A DNA stretch of 33,056 nucleotides from Treponema sp. (GTDB lineage: Bacteria > Spirochaetota > Spirochaetia > Treponematales > Treponemataceae), in contig JAKSTL010000023.1 in NCBI GenBank assembly GCA_024402595.1, forward strand, positions 1-33,056, read 5' to 3'. The number at the start of each line of letters is the position of its first letter. Position 1 is the first letter of the stretch. Under the pieces are notes generated by a model, which was not told the origin of the DNA, did not search any database, and saw only the letters and a list, made by a program, of their open reading frames with translations. A program made the translations under genes and the position numbers. Below, piece by piece: positions 8,419 through 19,460 of the stretch.

Positions 8419-9807
8419 TTATCTTCCCGCTACAGGATATTCACCGCAGAAACAACCTTTACAGAAACCAGATTTACATCCTGAACTGCCATTTCCTGTA
8501 CAGATTTCCGCAGAATCCAAAGCTTCGAGCATACCTTCAAGAGTAATAAAAGCTAAAGAGTCGGCACCAATTTCTTTTCTAATTTCTTCAAGTTCATGGG
8601 TGCTGGAAATTAACTCATTTTTACTTGGTGTATCGATACCTAAATAGCAAGGAAATTTAACAGGTGGCGAACTAACTCTAAAATGCACTTCTTTTGCCCC
8701 CGCTCTTCTTAAAATCTGAACCAAACGACGACTGGTTGTTCCCCGCACAATTGAATCATCAATTACCACAACCCTTTTATTTTCCAAATCGCATCGTATG
8801 GCATTTAATTTAACAAACACCATATTTTCCCGTTCAGCCTGAGTTGGCGCAATAAAAGTTCTACCAATGTATTTATTTTTAATAATACCTTTTACATAAG
8901 GAATGCCACTTTGTTTGGAATATCCCATAGCAGCACCAATTCCACTATCAGGAACGCCCACAACTACATCAGCATCTACATAACTTTCTTTTGCAAGGAT
9001 TTCTCCCATTTTATAACGGGCACTCTGAACAGGAATATTATCAATTACAGAATCTGGACGGGCAAAATAAACATATTCAAAAACACAAGTCTGTTTAGAA
9101 GTTTTTTCTCCCAATTGAATTGATTTTACGCCTTCTTCATTCAAAATAACAATTTCACCAGGCGCAATATCTCTTACAAACTCACCATTTACTGCATCAA
9201 TAGCACAGGATTCACTGGCAAGAATATAACCATTACCAACCTTTCCTAAACACAAAGGCCGTATTCCGTTAGGATCTCGAACTCCAATCAAACAATTTTC
9301 TGTCATAATACAAAGAGCATAAGACCCTTTTATAAGCTGAATTGTGTTTACTAAAGCAGTTTCCAGTCCCTTTTTATAATTCCGTGCAATCAGTTTAAGA
9401 ATAACTTCGGTATCACTGGTAGACGAAAAAGTACAGCCAGAATCTTCCAGCATTTCTCGCAAAGGTTCATAGTTTACCAACTGACCGTTATGCGCAAGGG
9501 CAATTCCACCAAGCTTAAAAGTATTTAAAAAGGGCTGAGCATTATCTATAGTTCTACCACCCGCAGTTGCATATCTAACATGACCAACAGAAACGCTACC
9601 ACTGAGTTCTTCAAAATGACTGCGATCAAAAATATCACCGACCAACCCCATATCTTTATGAAGTTTTATTTTCTGACCATCGCTTACGGCAATTCCTGCA
9701 CTTTCTTGTCCTCTGTGTTGAAGAGCGACCAAAGCAAAATATGTAAGGGAAGCCGCATTTTCCGCGCCGTAAATCCCAACTACACCACATTCATCATGTA
9801 AACCCAT
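8419..9807 (-). CDS. purF: Amidophosphoribosyltransferase (glutamine PRPP amidotransferase)
   Basis: The 462-residue enzyme makes 5-phosphoribosylamine from PRPP and glutamine, opening purine synthesis. The N-terminal glutaminase nucleophile is Cys7 after a six-residue propeptide (MGLHDE|CGVVGIYG). Other landmarks are VGHVRYATAG, RDPNGIRPLCLG and the PRPP-binding VVVIDDSIVRGTTSRR (about 350-365). Cysteines in TCVFEYVYFARPDS, FPCYLGIDTP and the tail CKGCFCGEYP match the 4Fe-4S ligands of the Bacillus-type enzyme. GGAG lies 8 bases before the ATG. The leader has a promoter and terminator like those of glnN and gltD. It is convergent with the ANTAR gene, 21 bases away. Confidence 0.97.
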   Translation of the reverse strand: MGLHDECGVVGIYGAENAASLTYFALVALQHRGQESAGIAVSDGQKIKLHKDMGLVGDIFDRSHFEELSGSVSVGHVRYATAGGRTIDNAQPFLNTFKLGGIALAHNGQLVNYEPLREMLEDSGCTFSSTSDTEVILKLIARNYKKGLETALVNTIQLIKGSYALCIMTENCLIGVRDPNGIRPLCLGKVGNGYILASESCAIDAVNGEFVRDIAPGEIVILNEEGVKSIQLGEKTSKQTCVFEYVYFARPDSVIDNIPVQSARYKMGEILAKESYVDADVVVGVPDSGIGAAMGYSKQSGIPYVKGIIKNKYIGRTFIAPTQAERENMVFVKLNAIRCDLENKRVVVIDDSIVRGTTSRRLVQILRRAGAKEVHFRVSSPPVKFPCYLGIDTPSKNELISSTHELEEIRKEIGADSLAFITLEGMLEALDSAEICTGNGSSGCKSGFCKGCFCGEYPVAGR

Positions 9808-9834
9808 AGAACATGCTCCAAATTTTAAAACAAA

Positions 9835-9896
9835 GAAGCCGCAGACAATCCCGCATAGGCATACCCATACGCTTTTATCTACGGCCTCTTCGTCGC
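9835..9896 (-). promoter_or_regulatory. purF leader: terminator with an imperfect ANTAR-like hairpin
   Basis: In the minus-strand RNA, GAGGCCGTAGA (9878-9888) pairs with TCTGCGGCTTC (9835-9845) over 11 positions with two G-U pairs, followed by TTTGTTTT: a terminator between promoter and purF. Overlapping its 5' arm, GCGAC-GAAGAG-GCCGT (9881-9896) aligns with the gltD hairpin, but it has an A-C mismatch and G instead of A at loop position 1. It could also serve as the terminator of lacZ, which ends at 9957. Confidence 0.4.
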
Positions 9897-9906
9897 TTAC
9901 TCTTAT

Positions 9907-9935
9907 AATTTATCAGTTTTCTTGCTAACCGTCAA
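9907..9935 (-). promoter_or_regulatory. Predicted promoter of purF
   Basis: Minus-strand TTGACG (9930-9935), 17 bases and TAAATT (9907-9912). It lies only 21 bases after the lacZ stop, with no terminator between them. Confidence 0.5.
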
Positions 9936-9956
9936 TGACAACCTTCATTATAAAAA

Positions 9957-13594
<3,638 letters not shown>

Positions 13595-13601
13595 ACACCT
13601 A

Positions 13602-13686
13602 TGTCATCCCGAACTCGATTCGGGATCTCATCAAAAATTATACGAATATTTTAAATATGAGATGCTGAAACGAGTTCAGCATGACA
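13602..13686. repeat. MITE-like element with TGTCAT/ATGACA ends
   Basis: The 85-base unit is bounded by TGTCAT and ATGACA. It contains ATCCCGAA/TTCGGGAT and ATGCTGAA/TTCAGCAT inverted repeats, and GAACTCG in the left half pairs with CGAGTTC in the right half. The half GGATGCTGAAACAAGTTCAGCATGAC-type sequence recurs at 24072-24098. Such units are common in Treponema-like genomes (recalled, not searched). Confidence 0.6.
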
Positions 13687-13694
13687 ATTTTTTT

Positions 13695-14393
13695 TCAATC
13701 TTTTAATTTTTTAGTTTTCAAAATCTTATCCCGCCAGTTTCCAAACCATTTATTCAAAAATCCCAACACAAAACCTACAAAGAATGCCGCCAGCAAAGTT
13801 CCAAGCCCAACGCTGCCAATTGAATGGATAAAAATCATACAGCAAGCAAAGGAAATAACAACCAGCGACATATCAAAAATAATTTTGCATTTATGGAATT
13901 GTATTTTTGTAATTTCAGAAAGAGCAGAAATGAATCCTTCGCCAGCCAGTGGCATAATATTTGCGGGAACATAAAAAAACAGTCCCCAGGCAATAAAAAT
14001 AATGCTTAAAATCAAAAGAAGGATTCTTAAAGGATAATTGGTAATGGCTTTTGGAAAAACTTGGGAAACGCCCCAATTGCAAAAGGTGGTAAAATATCCA
14101 AAAACAATACCAACCAATACCTGTGCAAGATTTATGAGCTTAAAGTTCTTACGCAAAAGAATAATTTGCAGCAAAACAAGAAAACTATGAAAAAGAATAG
14201 TTCCTTTTCCCATTTCAAGTCCAAAAATGCATGTCATAGTATAAGGAATAGAACTAACTGGCGACACTCCAAGATTTGCCTTTACCGACAAAGCAATTCC
14301 CGTAGTCATAAGAAAAAGTCCTAAAAAATATAAAAAAACTCTGATTTTGAGATTTTTTTCCCTTATTTTTTCAAACAAGTTACTTTTATCCAT
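13695..14393 (-). CDS. YczE/YitT-like multispanning membrane protein
   Basis: The 232-residue protein has five to six hydrophobic segments, beginning after LRIRVFLYFLGLFLMTTG-like text at residues 17-35, with the conserved GVSPVSSIPYTMTCIFGLEMGKGT loop and a second-half LAGEGFISALSEITKI loop. This internal two-fold pattern is typical of the YczE/YitT group of inner-membrane proteins, some thought to be transporters; the substrate is unknown. The C-terminus is basic (KILKTKKLKD). The start at 14393 has only a poor ribosome binding site. It is downstream of gltD on the same strand (117-base gap) and could be weakly cotranscribed. Confidence 0.75.
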   Translation of the reverse strand: MDKSNLFEKIREKNLKIRVFLYFLGLFLMTTGIALSVKANLGVSPVSSIPYTMTCIFGLEMGKGTILFHSFLVLLQIILLRKNFKLINLAQVLVGIVFGYFTTFCNWGVSQVFPKAITNYPLRILLLILSIIFIAWGLFFYVPANIMPLAGEGFISALSEITKIQFHKCKIIFDMSLVVISFACCMIFIHSIGSVGLGTLLAAFFVGFVLGFLNKWFGNWRDKILKTKKLKD

Positions 14394-14510
14394 ATAAATG
14401 AATTTATCACAAAATCAGAGTTTATACAGTTCGTTTTTTGTACAAAAAGAATTACTTTTTTAAGCACTTTAGATAGGGAGATTCTTTTATGCGCCCCACA
14501 TCTTCTGTAT

Positions 14511-16091
14511 TTACATATTGGAATAACCCATTAAATATTCATCAATCTGGCGGGCGCATTCTCGACCTTCGGCAATTGCCCAAACAACCAGCGACTGACC
14601 ACGATGCATATCACCAGCGGTAAACACTTTTTCTACAGATGTTTTATAGCCATTTGGACTTGCCAAATCTGGGGTTGCTTCACCAATAGATTCAACAGTA
14701 TTTCTAGCAGTAAGATTTGTTCCAAAAGCCTTTGCAGTATAATCTTCACAACCAAGGAAACCAGCCGCAATCAAAATCAAATCTGCAGGAAGTTCTTTTT
14801 CCGAACCTTCAATTTCACAAAGCTTACGCTGACCGTCAACCATTCTAAACTCAACCTGAACAGTTTTTATTCCAGCTACACGGCCATCCTTTTCATAAAC
14901 TTCTTTGATTGTAGTTTTATAAACCCGTGGATCATGACCAAACTTTGCAATGCTTTCTTCGGCACCATAGTCAGTTTTAAGAGTTTTAGGCCACTGTGGC
15001 CAAGGATTATTTTCTGCCCGTTCTACAGGAGGACAAGGCATCATTTCTATTTGAGTAACAGATTTACAGCCCAAACGAATTACAGAACCTGTGCAGTCAT
15101 TACCAGTATCACCACCACCAAGAACAATTACATCTTTTCCTTCAACTTCAATGCCGTAATTTTTATAAAGCATTTTAGCCAAATCTGCATTGTCTTTTCC
15201 AGCCGCTTCAGAAGAAATAACAGTTTTTGTTACTCGCTTCAAAAAATCAACTGCCAGCATAATTCCGCCTTTTGCTCCAGCACCTTCTTTATCTGCATCA
15301 ATTTTTTCTACACCAACTGCGCTAAGAGGACGAGCTTTTTTTGCACCACAACAAAGTGCCACCGCGTCAAAAAGATTCAAAATTGGATATGCTTCTGTTC
15401 CGTTTCCCACATCAGCATTAAAAACAAACTCAACGCCTTCAGCCTTCATCAATTCAATTCGACGGTCCACAATTTTTTTATCCAACTTCATATTTGGAAT
15501 ACCATACATCAAAAGACCGCCAGCCTTATCATCTCGTTCATAAACAGTTACAGAATGTCCTCGTCGATTCAATGCATCAGCCACAGCAAGACCCGCAGGA
15601 CCCGCACCAATAACAGCAACCTTTTTTCCAGAACGAACAAGAGGAACTTGAGGTTTCATATATCCAGTTTCAAAAGCCTTTTCAATAATAAAAAGTTCAT
15701 TGTCGTGAACAGTAACAGCACCTTCACCAACACTTGGATTTCCGCAGTTACAAGCTTTTTCACACAAAGCAGGACAAACCCTACCAGTAAACTCAGGAAA
15801 ACTAGAAGTTTTTAAAAGTCGCCAGGCAGCCATATCAAACTGCCCCTGATACAAAGCATCATTCCATTCGGGAATAAAATTGTGGAGTGGACAACCAGTA
15901 ACCATACCAGCCAGTTTTATAGCACTGCCACACATAGGAACACCACAATTCATACATCGTGCGGCCTGTTCCCTTCTGGCTTTTTCGTCCAACTTTGGAT
16001 GAAATTCTTCAAAATTACATATTCGTTCCATTGGTGGAACATTTCCATTTTCAATTCTTTCAAAATCCAAAAATCCTGTTGGCTTACCCAT
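14511..16091 (-). CDS. gltD: Glutamate synthase small subunit (NADPH)
   Basis: The 526-residue flavoprotein passes electrons from NAD(P)H to the GltB subunit for glutamate formation from glutamine and 2-oxoglutarate. The N-terminal iron-sulfur cysteines are in AARCMNCGVPMCG and RVCPALCEKACNCG. The FAD Rossmann motif VAVIGAGPAGLAVADALNR is near residue 157, GGLLMYGIPNMKLDKKIVDRR follows, the NADPH-binding VIVLGGGDTGNDC is near residue 320, and the FAD-closing block is VFTAGDMHRGQSLVVWAIAEG. It is somewhat longer than the usual 470-490 because of a segment around residues 240-310 (EGAGAKGG, KDNADLAKMLYKNYG). I chose the ATG at 16091, which has GGAGG 7 bases upstream, over an in-frame ATG at 16118. 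The large subunit lies apart at 30934-33056. Confidence 0.95.
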   Translation of the reverse strand: MGKPTGFLDFERIENGNVPPMERICNFEEFHPKLDEKARREQAARCMNCGVPMCGSAIKLAGMVTGCPLHNFIPEWNDALYQGQFDMAAWRLLKTSSFPEFTGRVCPALCEKACNCGNPSVGEGAVTVHDNELFIIEKAFETGYMKPQVPLVRSGKKVAVIGAGPAGLAVADALNRRGHSVTVYERDDKAGGLLMYGIPNMKLDKKIVDRRIELMKAEGVEFVFNADVGNGTEAYPILNLFDAVALCCGAKKARPLSAVGVEKIDADKEGAGAKGGIMLAVDFLKRVTKTVISSEAAGKDNADLAKMLYKNYGIEVEGKDVIVLGGGDTGNDCTGSVIRLGCKSVTQIEMMPCPPVERAENNPWPQWPKTLKTDYGAEESIAKFGHDPRVYKTTIKEVYEKDGRVAGIKTVQVEFRMVDGQRKLCEIEGSEKELPADLILIAAGFLGCEDYTAKAFGTNLTARNTVESIGEATPDLASPNGYKTSVEKVFTAGDMHRGQSLVVWAIAEGRECARQIDEYLMGYSNM

Positions 16092-16170
16092 TTTTACGCC
16101 TCCAATTTTATTCGTCACAGCAAATCAAATTATAAGGTTCCCAGAAAGACCAATGCAAATCTTCCCTAAA

Positions 16171-16241
16171 CAAAAAAAGAGGCCGTAGAAAAAAAACTTA
16201 TGCAAATTTACACAAAATTTTTTCTACGACCTCTTTGCCGT
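16171..16241 (-). promoter_or_regulatory. gltD leader: ANTAR-type hexaloop hairpin overlapping an intrinsic terminator
   Basis: In the minus-strand RNA, ACGGC-AAAGAG-GTCGT (16226-16241) is a 5-bp stem (one G-U) with an A1/G4 hexaloop. Its 3' part begins a 16-bp terminator stem (16218-16233 pairing with 16179-16194, one wobble) followed by TTTTTTTG. The two folds exclude each other. The terminator could also serve the gene at 16298-16849, which ends 57 bases upstream, but a promoter lies between them. Confidence 0.65.
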
Positions 16242-16251
16242 GTTTCTATAT

Positions 16252-16280
16252 ATAATAATGAAAAATCAGATTGGGGTCAA
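16252..16280 (-). promoter_or_regulatory. Predicted promoter of gltD
   Basis: Minus-strand TTGACC (16275-16280), 17 bases, TATTAT (16252-16257). Transcription would begin about 4 bases before the hexaloop hairpin at 16241. Confidence 0.6.
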
Positions 16281-16297
16281 GTTTGTTTTAGAACAGT

Positions 16298-16849
16298 TTA
16301 TTTTATTGCCGCGTGCATAGCTTCCAAAACAGTTAATCCCGCTTCATTAGATTCATCAGAATCACAAACACATAAATCTTTAAGAATAGTAACAGCCACT
16401 TCCGGATAACTAGCTTTAAAACTTGCATAATTTGCAACTAAAGAAGAAGCCGTTCTGCTAGAACACATAACAACATCGGTTATCGAACCAAGTTCCTTAT
16501 TCACAATATCTATATCAAAAGACAACATTCCAAAAGGCTCAAAATCTCTCCAGCTATTATAAGCCAACCCTTTTTTATTACAATAAATATCAACAAAAGG
16601 CTGAAGTTCATCAACAACTTCCCAACCCGCAGTATCTTCCATACAATGAATTATAGGCAAACTCTTACCTTCATCCGTTCCAAAATAAGACTCATCATGG
16701 GTATCTCGAATTGCACAAATAACATAGCCATTCTTTTTATATTTCTTTACTGTTTCAACCAGTTTTGGCAGTAAGTTTACAGCGCTTTCATTTTGTAAAT
16801 TGCCAGTAAAAAAATCATTCTGCATATCAATCATAAAGAACAACTTCAT
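16298..16849 (-). CDS. Isochorismatase-fold protein lacking the catalytic cysteine
   Basis: The 183-residue protein has the cysteine-hydrolase fold used by nicotinamidases and isochorismatases. The catalytic Asp is in FFMIDMQNDFF (residue 8), with EGKSLPIIHCMEDTAGWEV and a Lys in NKKGLAYNSW. In active relatives the next strand ends in a TD-x-C motif; here the aligned text is VVMCSSRTASSLVAN, with Ser at the catalytic Cys position. It may therefore be inactive or use another chemistry. A cysteine three codons before the motif is not in the nucleophile position. Minus-strand TTGTCA (16914-16919), 17 bases and TATACT (16891-16896) form a promoter. GAGGT precedes the ATG. Confidence 0.75.
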   Translation of the reverse strand: MKLFFMIDMQNDFFTGNLQNESAVNLLPKLVETVKKYKKNGYVICAIRDTHDESYFGTDEGKSLPIIHCMEDTAGWEVVDELQPFVDIYCNKKGLAYNSWRDFEPFGMLSFDIDIVNKELGSITDVVMCSSRTASSLVANYASFKASYPEVAVTILKDLCVCDSDESNEAGLTVLEAMHAAIK

Positions 16850-16890
16850 AAAATACCTCTTCTAATTAAAATATTTCCGCCTACAAATAT

Positions 16891-16919
16891 AGTATAGGTG
16901 CAAAAGTTAAAATTGACAA
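16891..16919 (-). promoter_or_regulatory. Predicted promoter of the isochorismatase-fold gene
   Basis: TTGTCA, 17-base spacer and TATACT on the minus strand; leader of about 35 bases. Confidence 0.5.
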
Positions 16920-16943
16920 AATTATTTTTATTATCACAAAAAA

Positions 16944-17057
16944 GGGGGAAAGCCTTCCCCTCACTCCAAAGGCCGCCAGTTTCGACAAGCTCAACCGCCG
17001 GCCTTTTCCGCTACCCCTTCTCCTAGGGGGCCTCAACAAGTTGTTTCCCCCTAAAAC
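16944..17057. repeat. Dispersed GC-rich mosaic repeat, copy B
   Basis: This copy shares GGGGAAAGCCTTCCCCTC...CTCCA and TTCCGCTACCCCTT with copy A at 3458-3572. It includes GGCCGCCAGTTTCGAC...CAACCGCCGGCC, a form of the TTTCGA-AAGCTCAACC repeat also seen within 13344-13370, and ends with GGGGGCC/CCCCCT hairpin arms. No coding sequence was seen. Confidence 0.5.
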
Positions 17058-17075
17058 CCCTTAATAACAAAAATA

Positions 17076-17714
17076 TCAGTACATTTCCATCACATCATAA
17101 AAATTGCAGCAAAGAACTTTTGCCAGAGTATTAATAGTTTCACCACTAGCTTTATTTATGTCTTTTGCACCAATTTCATATTCTTGCAGAGTTCGTAAAT
17201 TAACACCAGATAATTCTGCCAGCCGCTTTTGAGTCAAACCAGCTTGTTTCCGTAAGCGTTGAAGATTTGTAACCCTATTTTTCGATTTTATAATATTATC
17301 CATTACTTCTACAAATTTTTCTTCAGCAGCTTCGTGCAAAGGATTATACATTTCACAAATTATGGAAGCAGGAACAATATCCCGAATATTTTCAAAAGAG
17401 ATACCTTTAAACCATTGATAGTAAGCTAAAATCCATCCAGTCCAATATTCCTTAGTTCTATCAAATTGTTCATAGGGAGTAATTGAATATATCAAGTTTA
17501 ATCTGTCAAAAATCTCCAGAGCCAGTTCAGTTCCACTTAAACCACAAACAAACTTTGGACTTCCATCACCAAATGCAGCAGCAACCCTAGAAGTTATAAA
17601 AAAATCATTAAAATCGTCAATTTTAAGCCCAACACAATTAACCGCATAATCAAAAGCAAAACCAAGATTTGTCTGAGCATCCGAAAGCAGATTTTTATTG
17701 TAGGCGTGAATCAT
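17076..17714 (-). CDS. HTH antitoxin-like protein paired with a DUF3990 protein
   Basis: The 212-residue protein has an XRE-type helix-turn-helix at about 148-205 (LRKQAGLTQKRLAELSG, NLRTLQEYEIGAKDIN) that ends the chain. The N-terminal part (about 1-70: FDYAVNCVGLKIDDFNDFF, SRVAAAFGDGSPKFVCGLSG) resembles the small DUF3791-like partners commonly found beside DUF3990 genes. The ATG at 17714 overlaps the 3' end of the upstream gene by 20 bases, with GAGGT about 10 bases before it, so the two are translationally coupled. It is likely a transcriptional autorepressor acting on the palindrome at 18385-18408, and antidote to the partner. The antitoxin role is inferred from domain pairing and order. 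Confidence 0.75.
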   Translation of the reverse strand: MIHAYNKNLLSDAQTNLGFAFDYAVNCVGLKIDDFNDFFITSRVAAAFGDGSPKFVCGLSGTELALEIFDRLNLIYSITPYEQFDRTKEYWTGWILAYYQWFKGISFENIRDIVPASIICEMYNPLHEAAEEKFVEVMDNIIKSKNRVTNLQRLRKQAGLTQKRLAELSGVNLRTLQEYEIGAKDINKASGETINTLAKVLCCNFYDVMEMY

Positions 17715-18378
17715 CAGCTTTTACCTCATTCAAAATAATGTCACGAATAAATAATCCAGAAATGTCGTCTTGCTTCATAAGGTTATAAAAATCATCTCTT
17801 GCCTCAGCTTCTCGATTTTTTCGCTTAAAATACCATTGCTTATAATCAACAATTTCATAATTTATAAACTTCAATCTATCAAAAGCTTCTGGTGATTTTA
17901 TCACAACCTGCTCTCCAAGTTTTCCAAGTTTCATTGCAATCTGTAACTGCTTATATGAAATCTGATTTGAAAGAAACGCCTTAGCGAAAGAAAAATAAGA
18001 GTCATCTGCCCTATAACCAATAATAATGTCACATTCATTTAAATTAATCGTAAAGTTTTCTTTAAGATAATGAACTCCTCGCCGCAATATTGGAGTATCT
18101 AAATCAAATATTCTATTAGAAATCAAAACTGTCAGCCAATGAAGTGTTGTAAATTGACTTTGTGAATCAGATAGATTTAAAATATTCAAATTTTCTGTAT
18201 CAATCTCATACGAGTTTATAAATCCATCAGTCTGTTCTGGACAAGCCCATTCTCTTGCAAGTTCCACATTTTCAGTACAATAAAACCCTTTACCATAATC
18301 ATTCCAGGCTTTTCCTTTCCCGAATTCAGGCTTTTGTATTATTTTTTGCGATCCATGATATAAACTAATTAACCCCAC
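17695..18378 (-). CDS. DUF3990 protein, ADP-ribosyltransferase-like toxin candidate
   Basis: This 227-residue protein opens LISLYHGSQ and continues with KPEFGKGKAWNDYGKGFYCT and ELAREWAC, the two signature blocks of DUF3990. The family has an ADP-ribosyltransferase-like arrangement (His in YHG, GKGFYCT, later acidic residues) and is usually next to an HTH or DUF3791 partner, as here. The start is a GTG at 18376-18378; no ATG precedes the conserved LYHG. The predicted transcription start falls on that codon, so the message may be leaderless. Target and toxicity are not shown by the sequence. The middle (HYLKENFTINLNECDIIIGYRADDSYFSFAKAF-type text) is typical of the family. Confidence 0.8.
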   Translation of the reverse strand: MGLISLYHGSQKIIQKPEFGKGKAWNDYGKGFYCTENVELAREWACPEQTDGFINSYEIDTENLNILNLSDSQSQFTTLHWLTVLISNRIFDLDTPILRRGVHYLKENFTINLNECDIIIGYRADDSYFSFAKAFLSNQISYKQLQIAMKLGKLGEQVVIKSPEAFDRLKFINYEIVDYKQWYFKRKNREAEARDDFYNLMKQDDISGLFIRDIILNEVKADDSRLQ

Positions 18379-18384
18379 TATTAA

Positions 18385-18413
18385 ATAGTACTTCTATAGA
18401 AGTAGTATGTCAA
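18385..18413 (-). promoter_or_regulatory. Promoter and palindromic operator of the toxin-antitoxin pair
   Basis: Minus-strand TTGACA (18408-18413), 17 bases and TACTAT (18385-18390). The spacer and -10 are filled by a 24-base palindrome (18385-18408) with a single mismatched pair; its core TACTTCTATAGAAGTA is perfect. Binding there would block RNA polymerase, as expected of an autoregulating HTH antitoxin. Confidence 0.65.
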
Positions 18414-18603
18414 GAAAAATAAATAAAATATTCTAGACTTAAAATTAGCGCACCTTGTACAAATTATCACCAAGATAGTCTGACTAATTCTGAGGGGAGT
18501 TTTTTTTGCATAATAATTTCCCCGCTCAAATGCTTACTCCAAAGATTTTTATAAATATAGTAATTTTTGAATAGTTTTTTGTAAAATGTGCTATATTATA
18601 AGT

Positions 18604-19323
18604 ATGGAAAGAACTCACGAAATTAAGCCTGTAGATCAACTTGTATTTTCAGACTTCGCAGCTTAGCTGCTCGGTGCTTCACTAAAAACTCGTCTTACGA
18701 GTTTTTCCGGCGTTGCCGTCGTTCATTATATGTTTGGTGCAGTAATGCGTGATCCAAAAATCTGCAAAGGAGTAATTGAAAGACTTCTTCAGATTAAGAT
18801 TGTCCACATTGAGTATCCTGAATTGCAGAAAGCCATCAGTCCATTCTATTCAAAGAAGGGAGTCAGACTTGATGTGTATGTTGCTGATTCAAATCGGGTT
18901 TTTGATGTTGAATTTCAGTCCTATGATATTTCGAATATTAGAAAGCGAACCAGATATTACCAAAGCATGATTGACATTGACAGCCTGATGAAAGGTGCAG
19001 ACTATTCAGAACTGAAGGAAAGTTATGTAATTTACCTTTGTTTGAATGACCCGTTCAAGGCTGGACTTCCAGTGTATAGTTTCACAAGAACTTGTACAGA
19101 AAATAAGGATGTAAGTTTGGGCGACCAGACTCACCATGTAATATATAACTGCTCAGCTGCCGACAAAGAAGAAAATCCAGATTTGAAAGAGTTTCTTGAA
19201 TTTGTTAAAAGCAACAAGGCAGAATCAGATTTTACAAAGGAGATTGCGAATATGGTACAAACAAAAAAATTTGAACAGTTGTTTGTAAACGAATATCTTG
19301 TCCAACAGTTAATAATAGATTAG
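18604..19323 (+). pseudogene. Rpn/PD-(D/E)XK nuclease family gene split by a small repeat insertion
   Basis: An ATG at 18604 gives 17 codons (MERTHEIKPVDQLVFSD) that match the usual start of Rpn-family proteins. The frame then enters a GC-rich hairpin repeat and stops at TAG (18664-18666). The family text resumes in the same frame at the ATG of 18730 (MFGAVMRDPKICKGVIERLL) with the nuclease core GVRLDVYVADSNRVFDVEFQ, QSYD and KRTRYYQSMID. The remaining 197 codons end at LVQQLIID, shorter than the usual 280-300 residues. The family is linked to recombination-promoting nucleases and transposase-like proteins. The gene is probably inactive, though a protein beginning at 18730 would keep the D-EFQ catalytic motif. 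Confidence 0.75.
18655..18726. repeat. Small palindromic repeat inserted into the Rpn-family gene
   Basis: About 72 bases made of three adjacent hairpins: GCAGCTTAGCTGC, AAAAACTCG...CGAGTTTTT and CGGCGTTGCCG. It interrupts the reading frame after codon 17 without changing phase and brings one in-frame TAG. Its composition is richer in G and C than the gene around it. Confidence 0.65.
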
Positions 19324-19359
19324 TCATAACAGATGGATAAATGACATCTTACAGCGTTG

Positions 19360-19399
19360 TTATTCCAGCTACCACCGCGCGCGGTGGTAGCTGGAATAA
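19360..19399. repeat. Perfect 40-bp palindrome between convergent genes
   Basis: The 20-base arms are exact reverse complements about the midpoint of 19379/19380. Each arm contains CGCGGTGGTAGCTGG, which read in frame spells Arg-Gly-Gly-Ser-Trp, the motif that begins the terminal FGE domain's last segment 240 bases away. It lacks the T-tracts of an intrinsic terminator. Confidence 0.7.
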
Positions 19400-19460
19400 A
19401 GCACCATAACTCCCGTTTTCCTTAGGAATTACCGTTAATCAAATTATAACATCCTACCCC

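Noticed and set aside
9897-9956. An independent terminator for lacZ.
   Set aside because: No stem followed by T residues lies between the lacZ stop and the purF promoter; the only terminator is the one in the purF leader.
14604-15815. A 403-codon plus-strand open frame over gltD.
   Set aside because: It is antisense to a clear gltD, rich in Phe, Asn, Ser and Ile from reverse-complemented codons, with no recognisable domain.
18490-18530. A terminator-like GGGGAG...TTTCCCC structure downstream of nothing obvious.
   Set aside because: Only about 5 bp pair, with a large loop and no T-tract in a useful direction.
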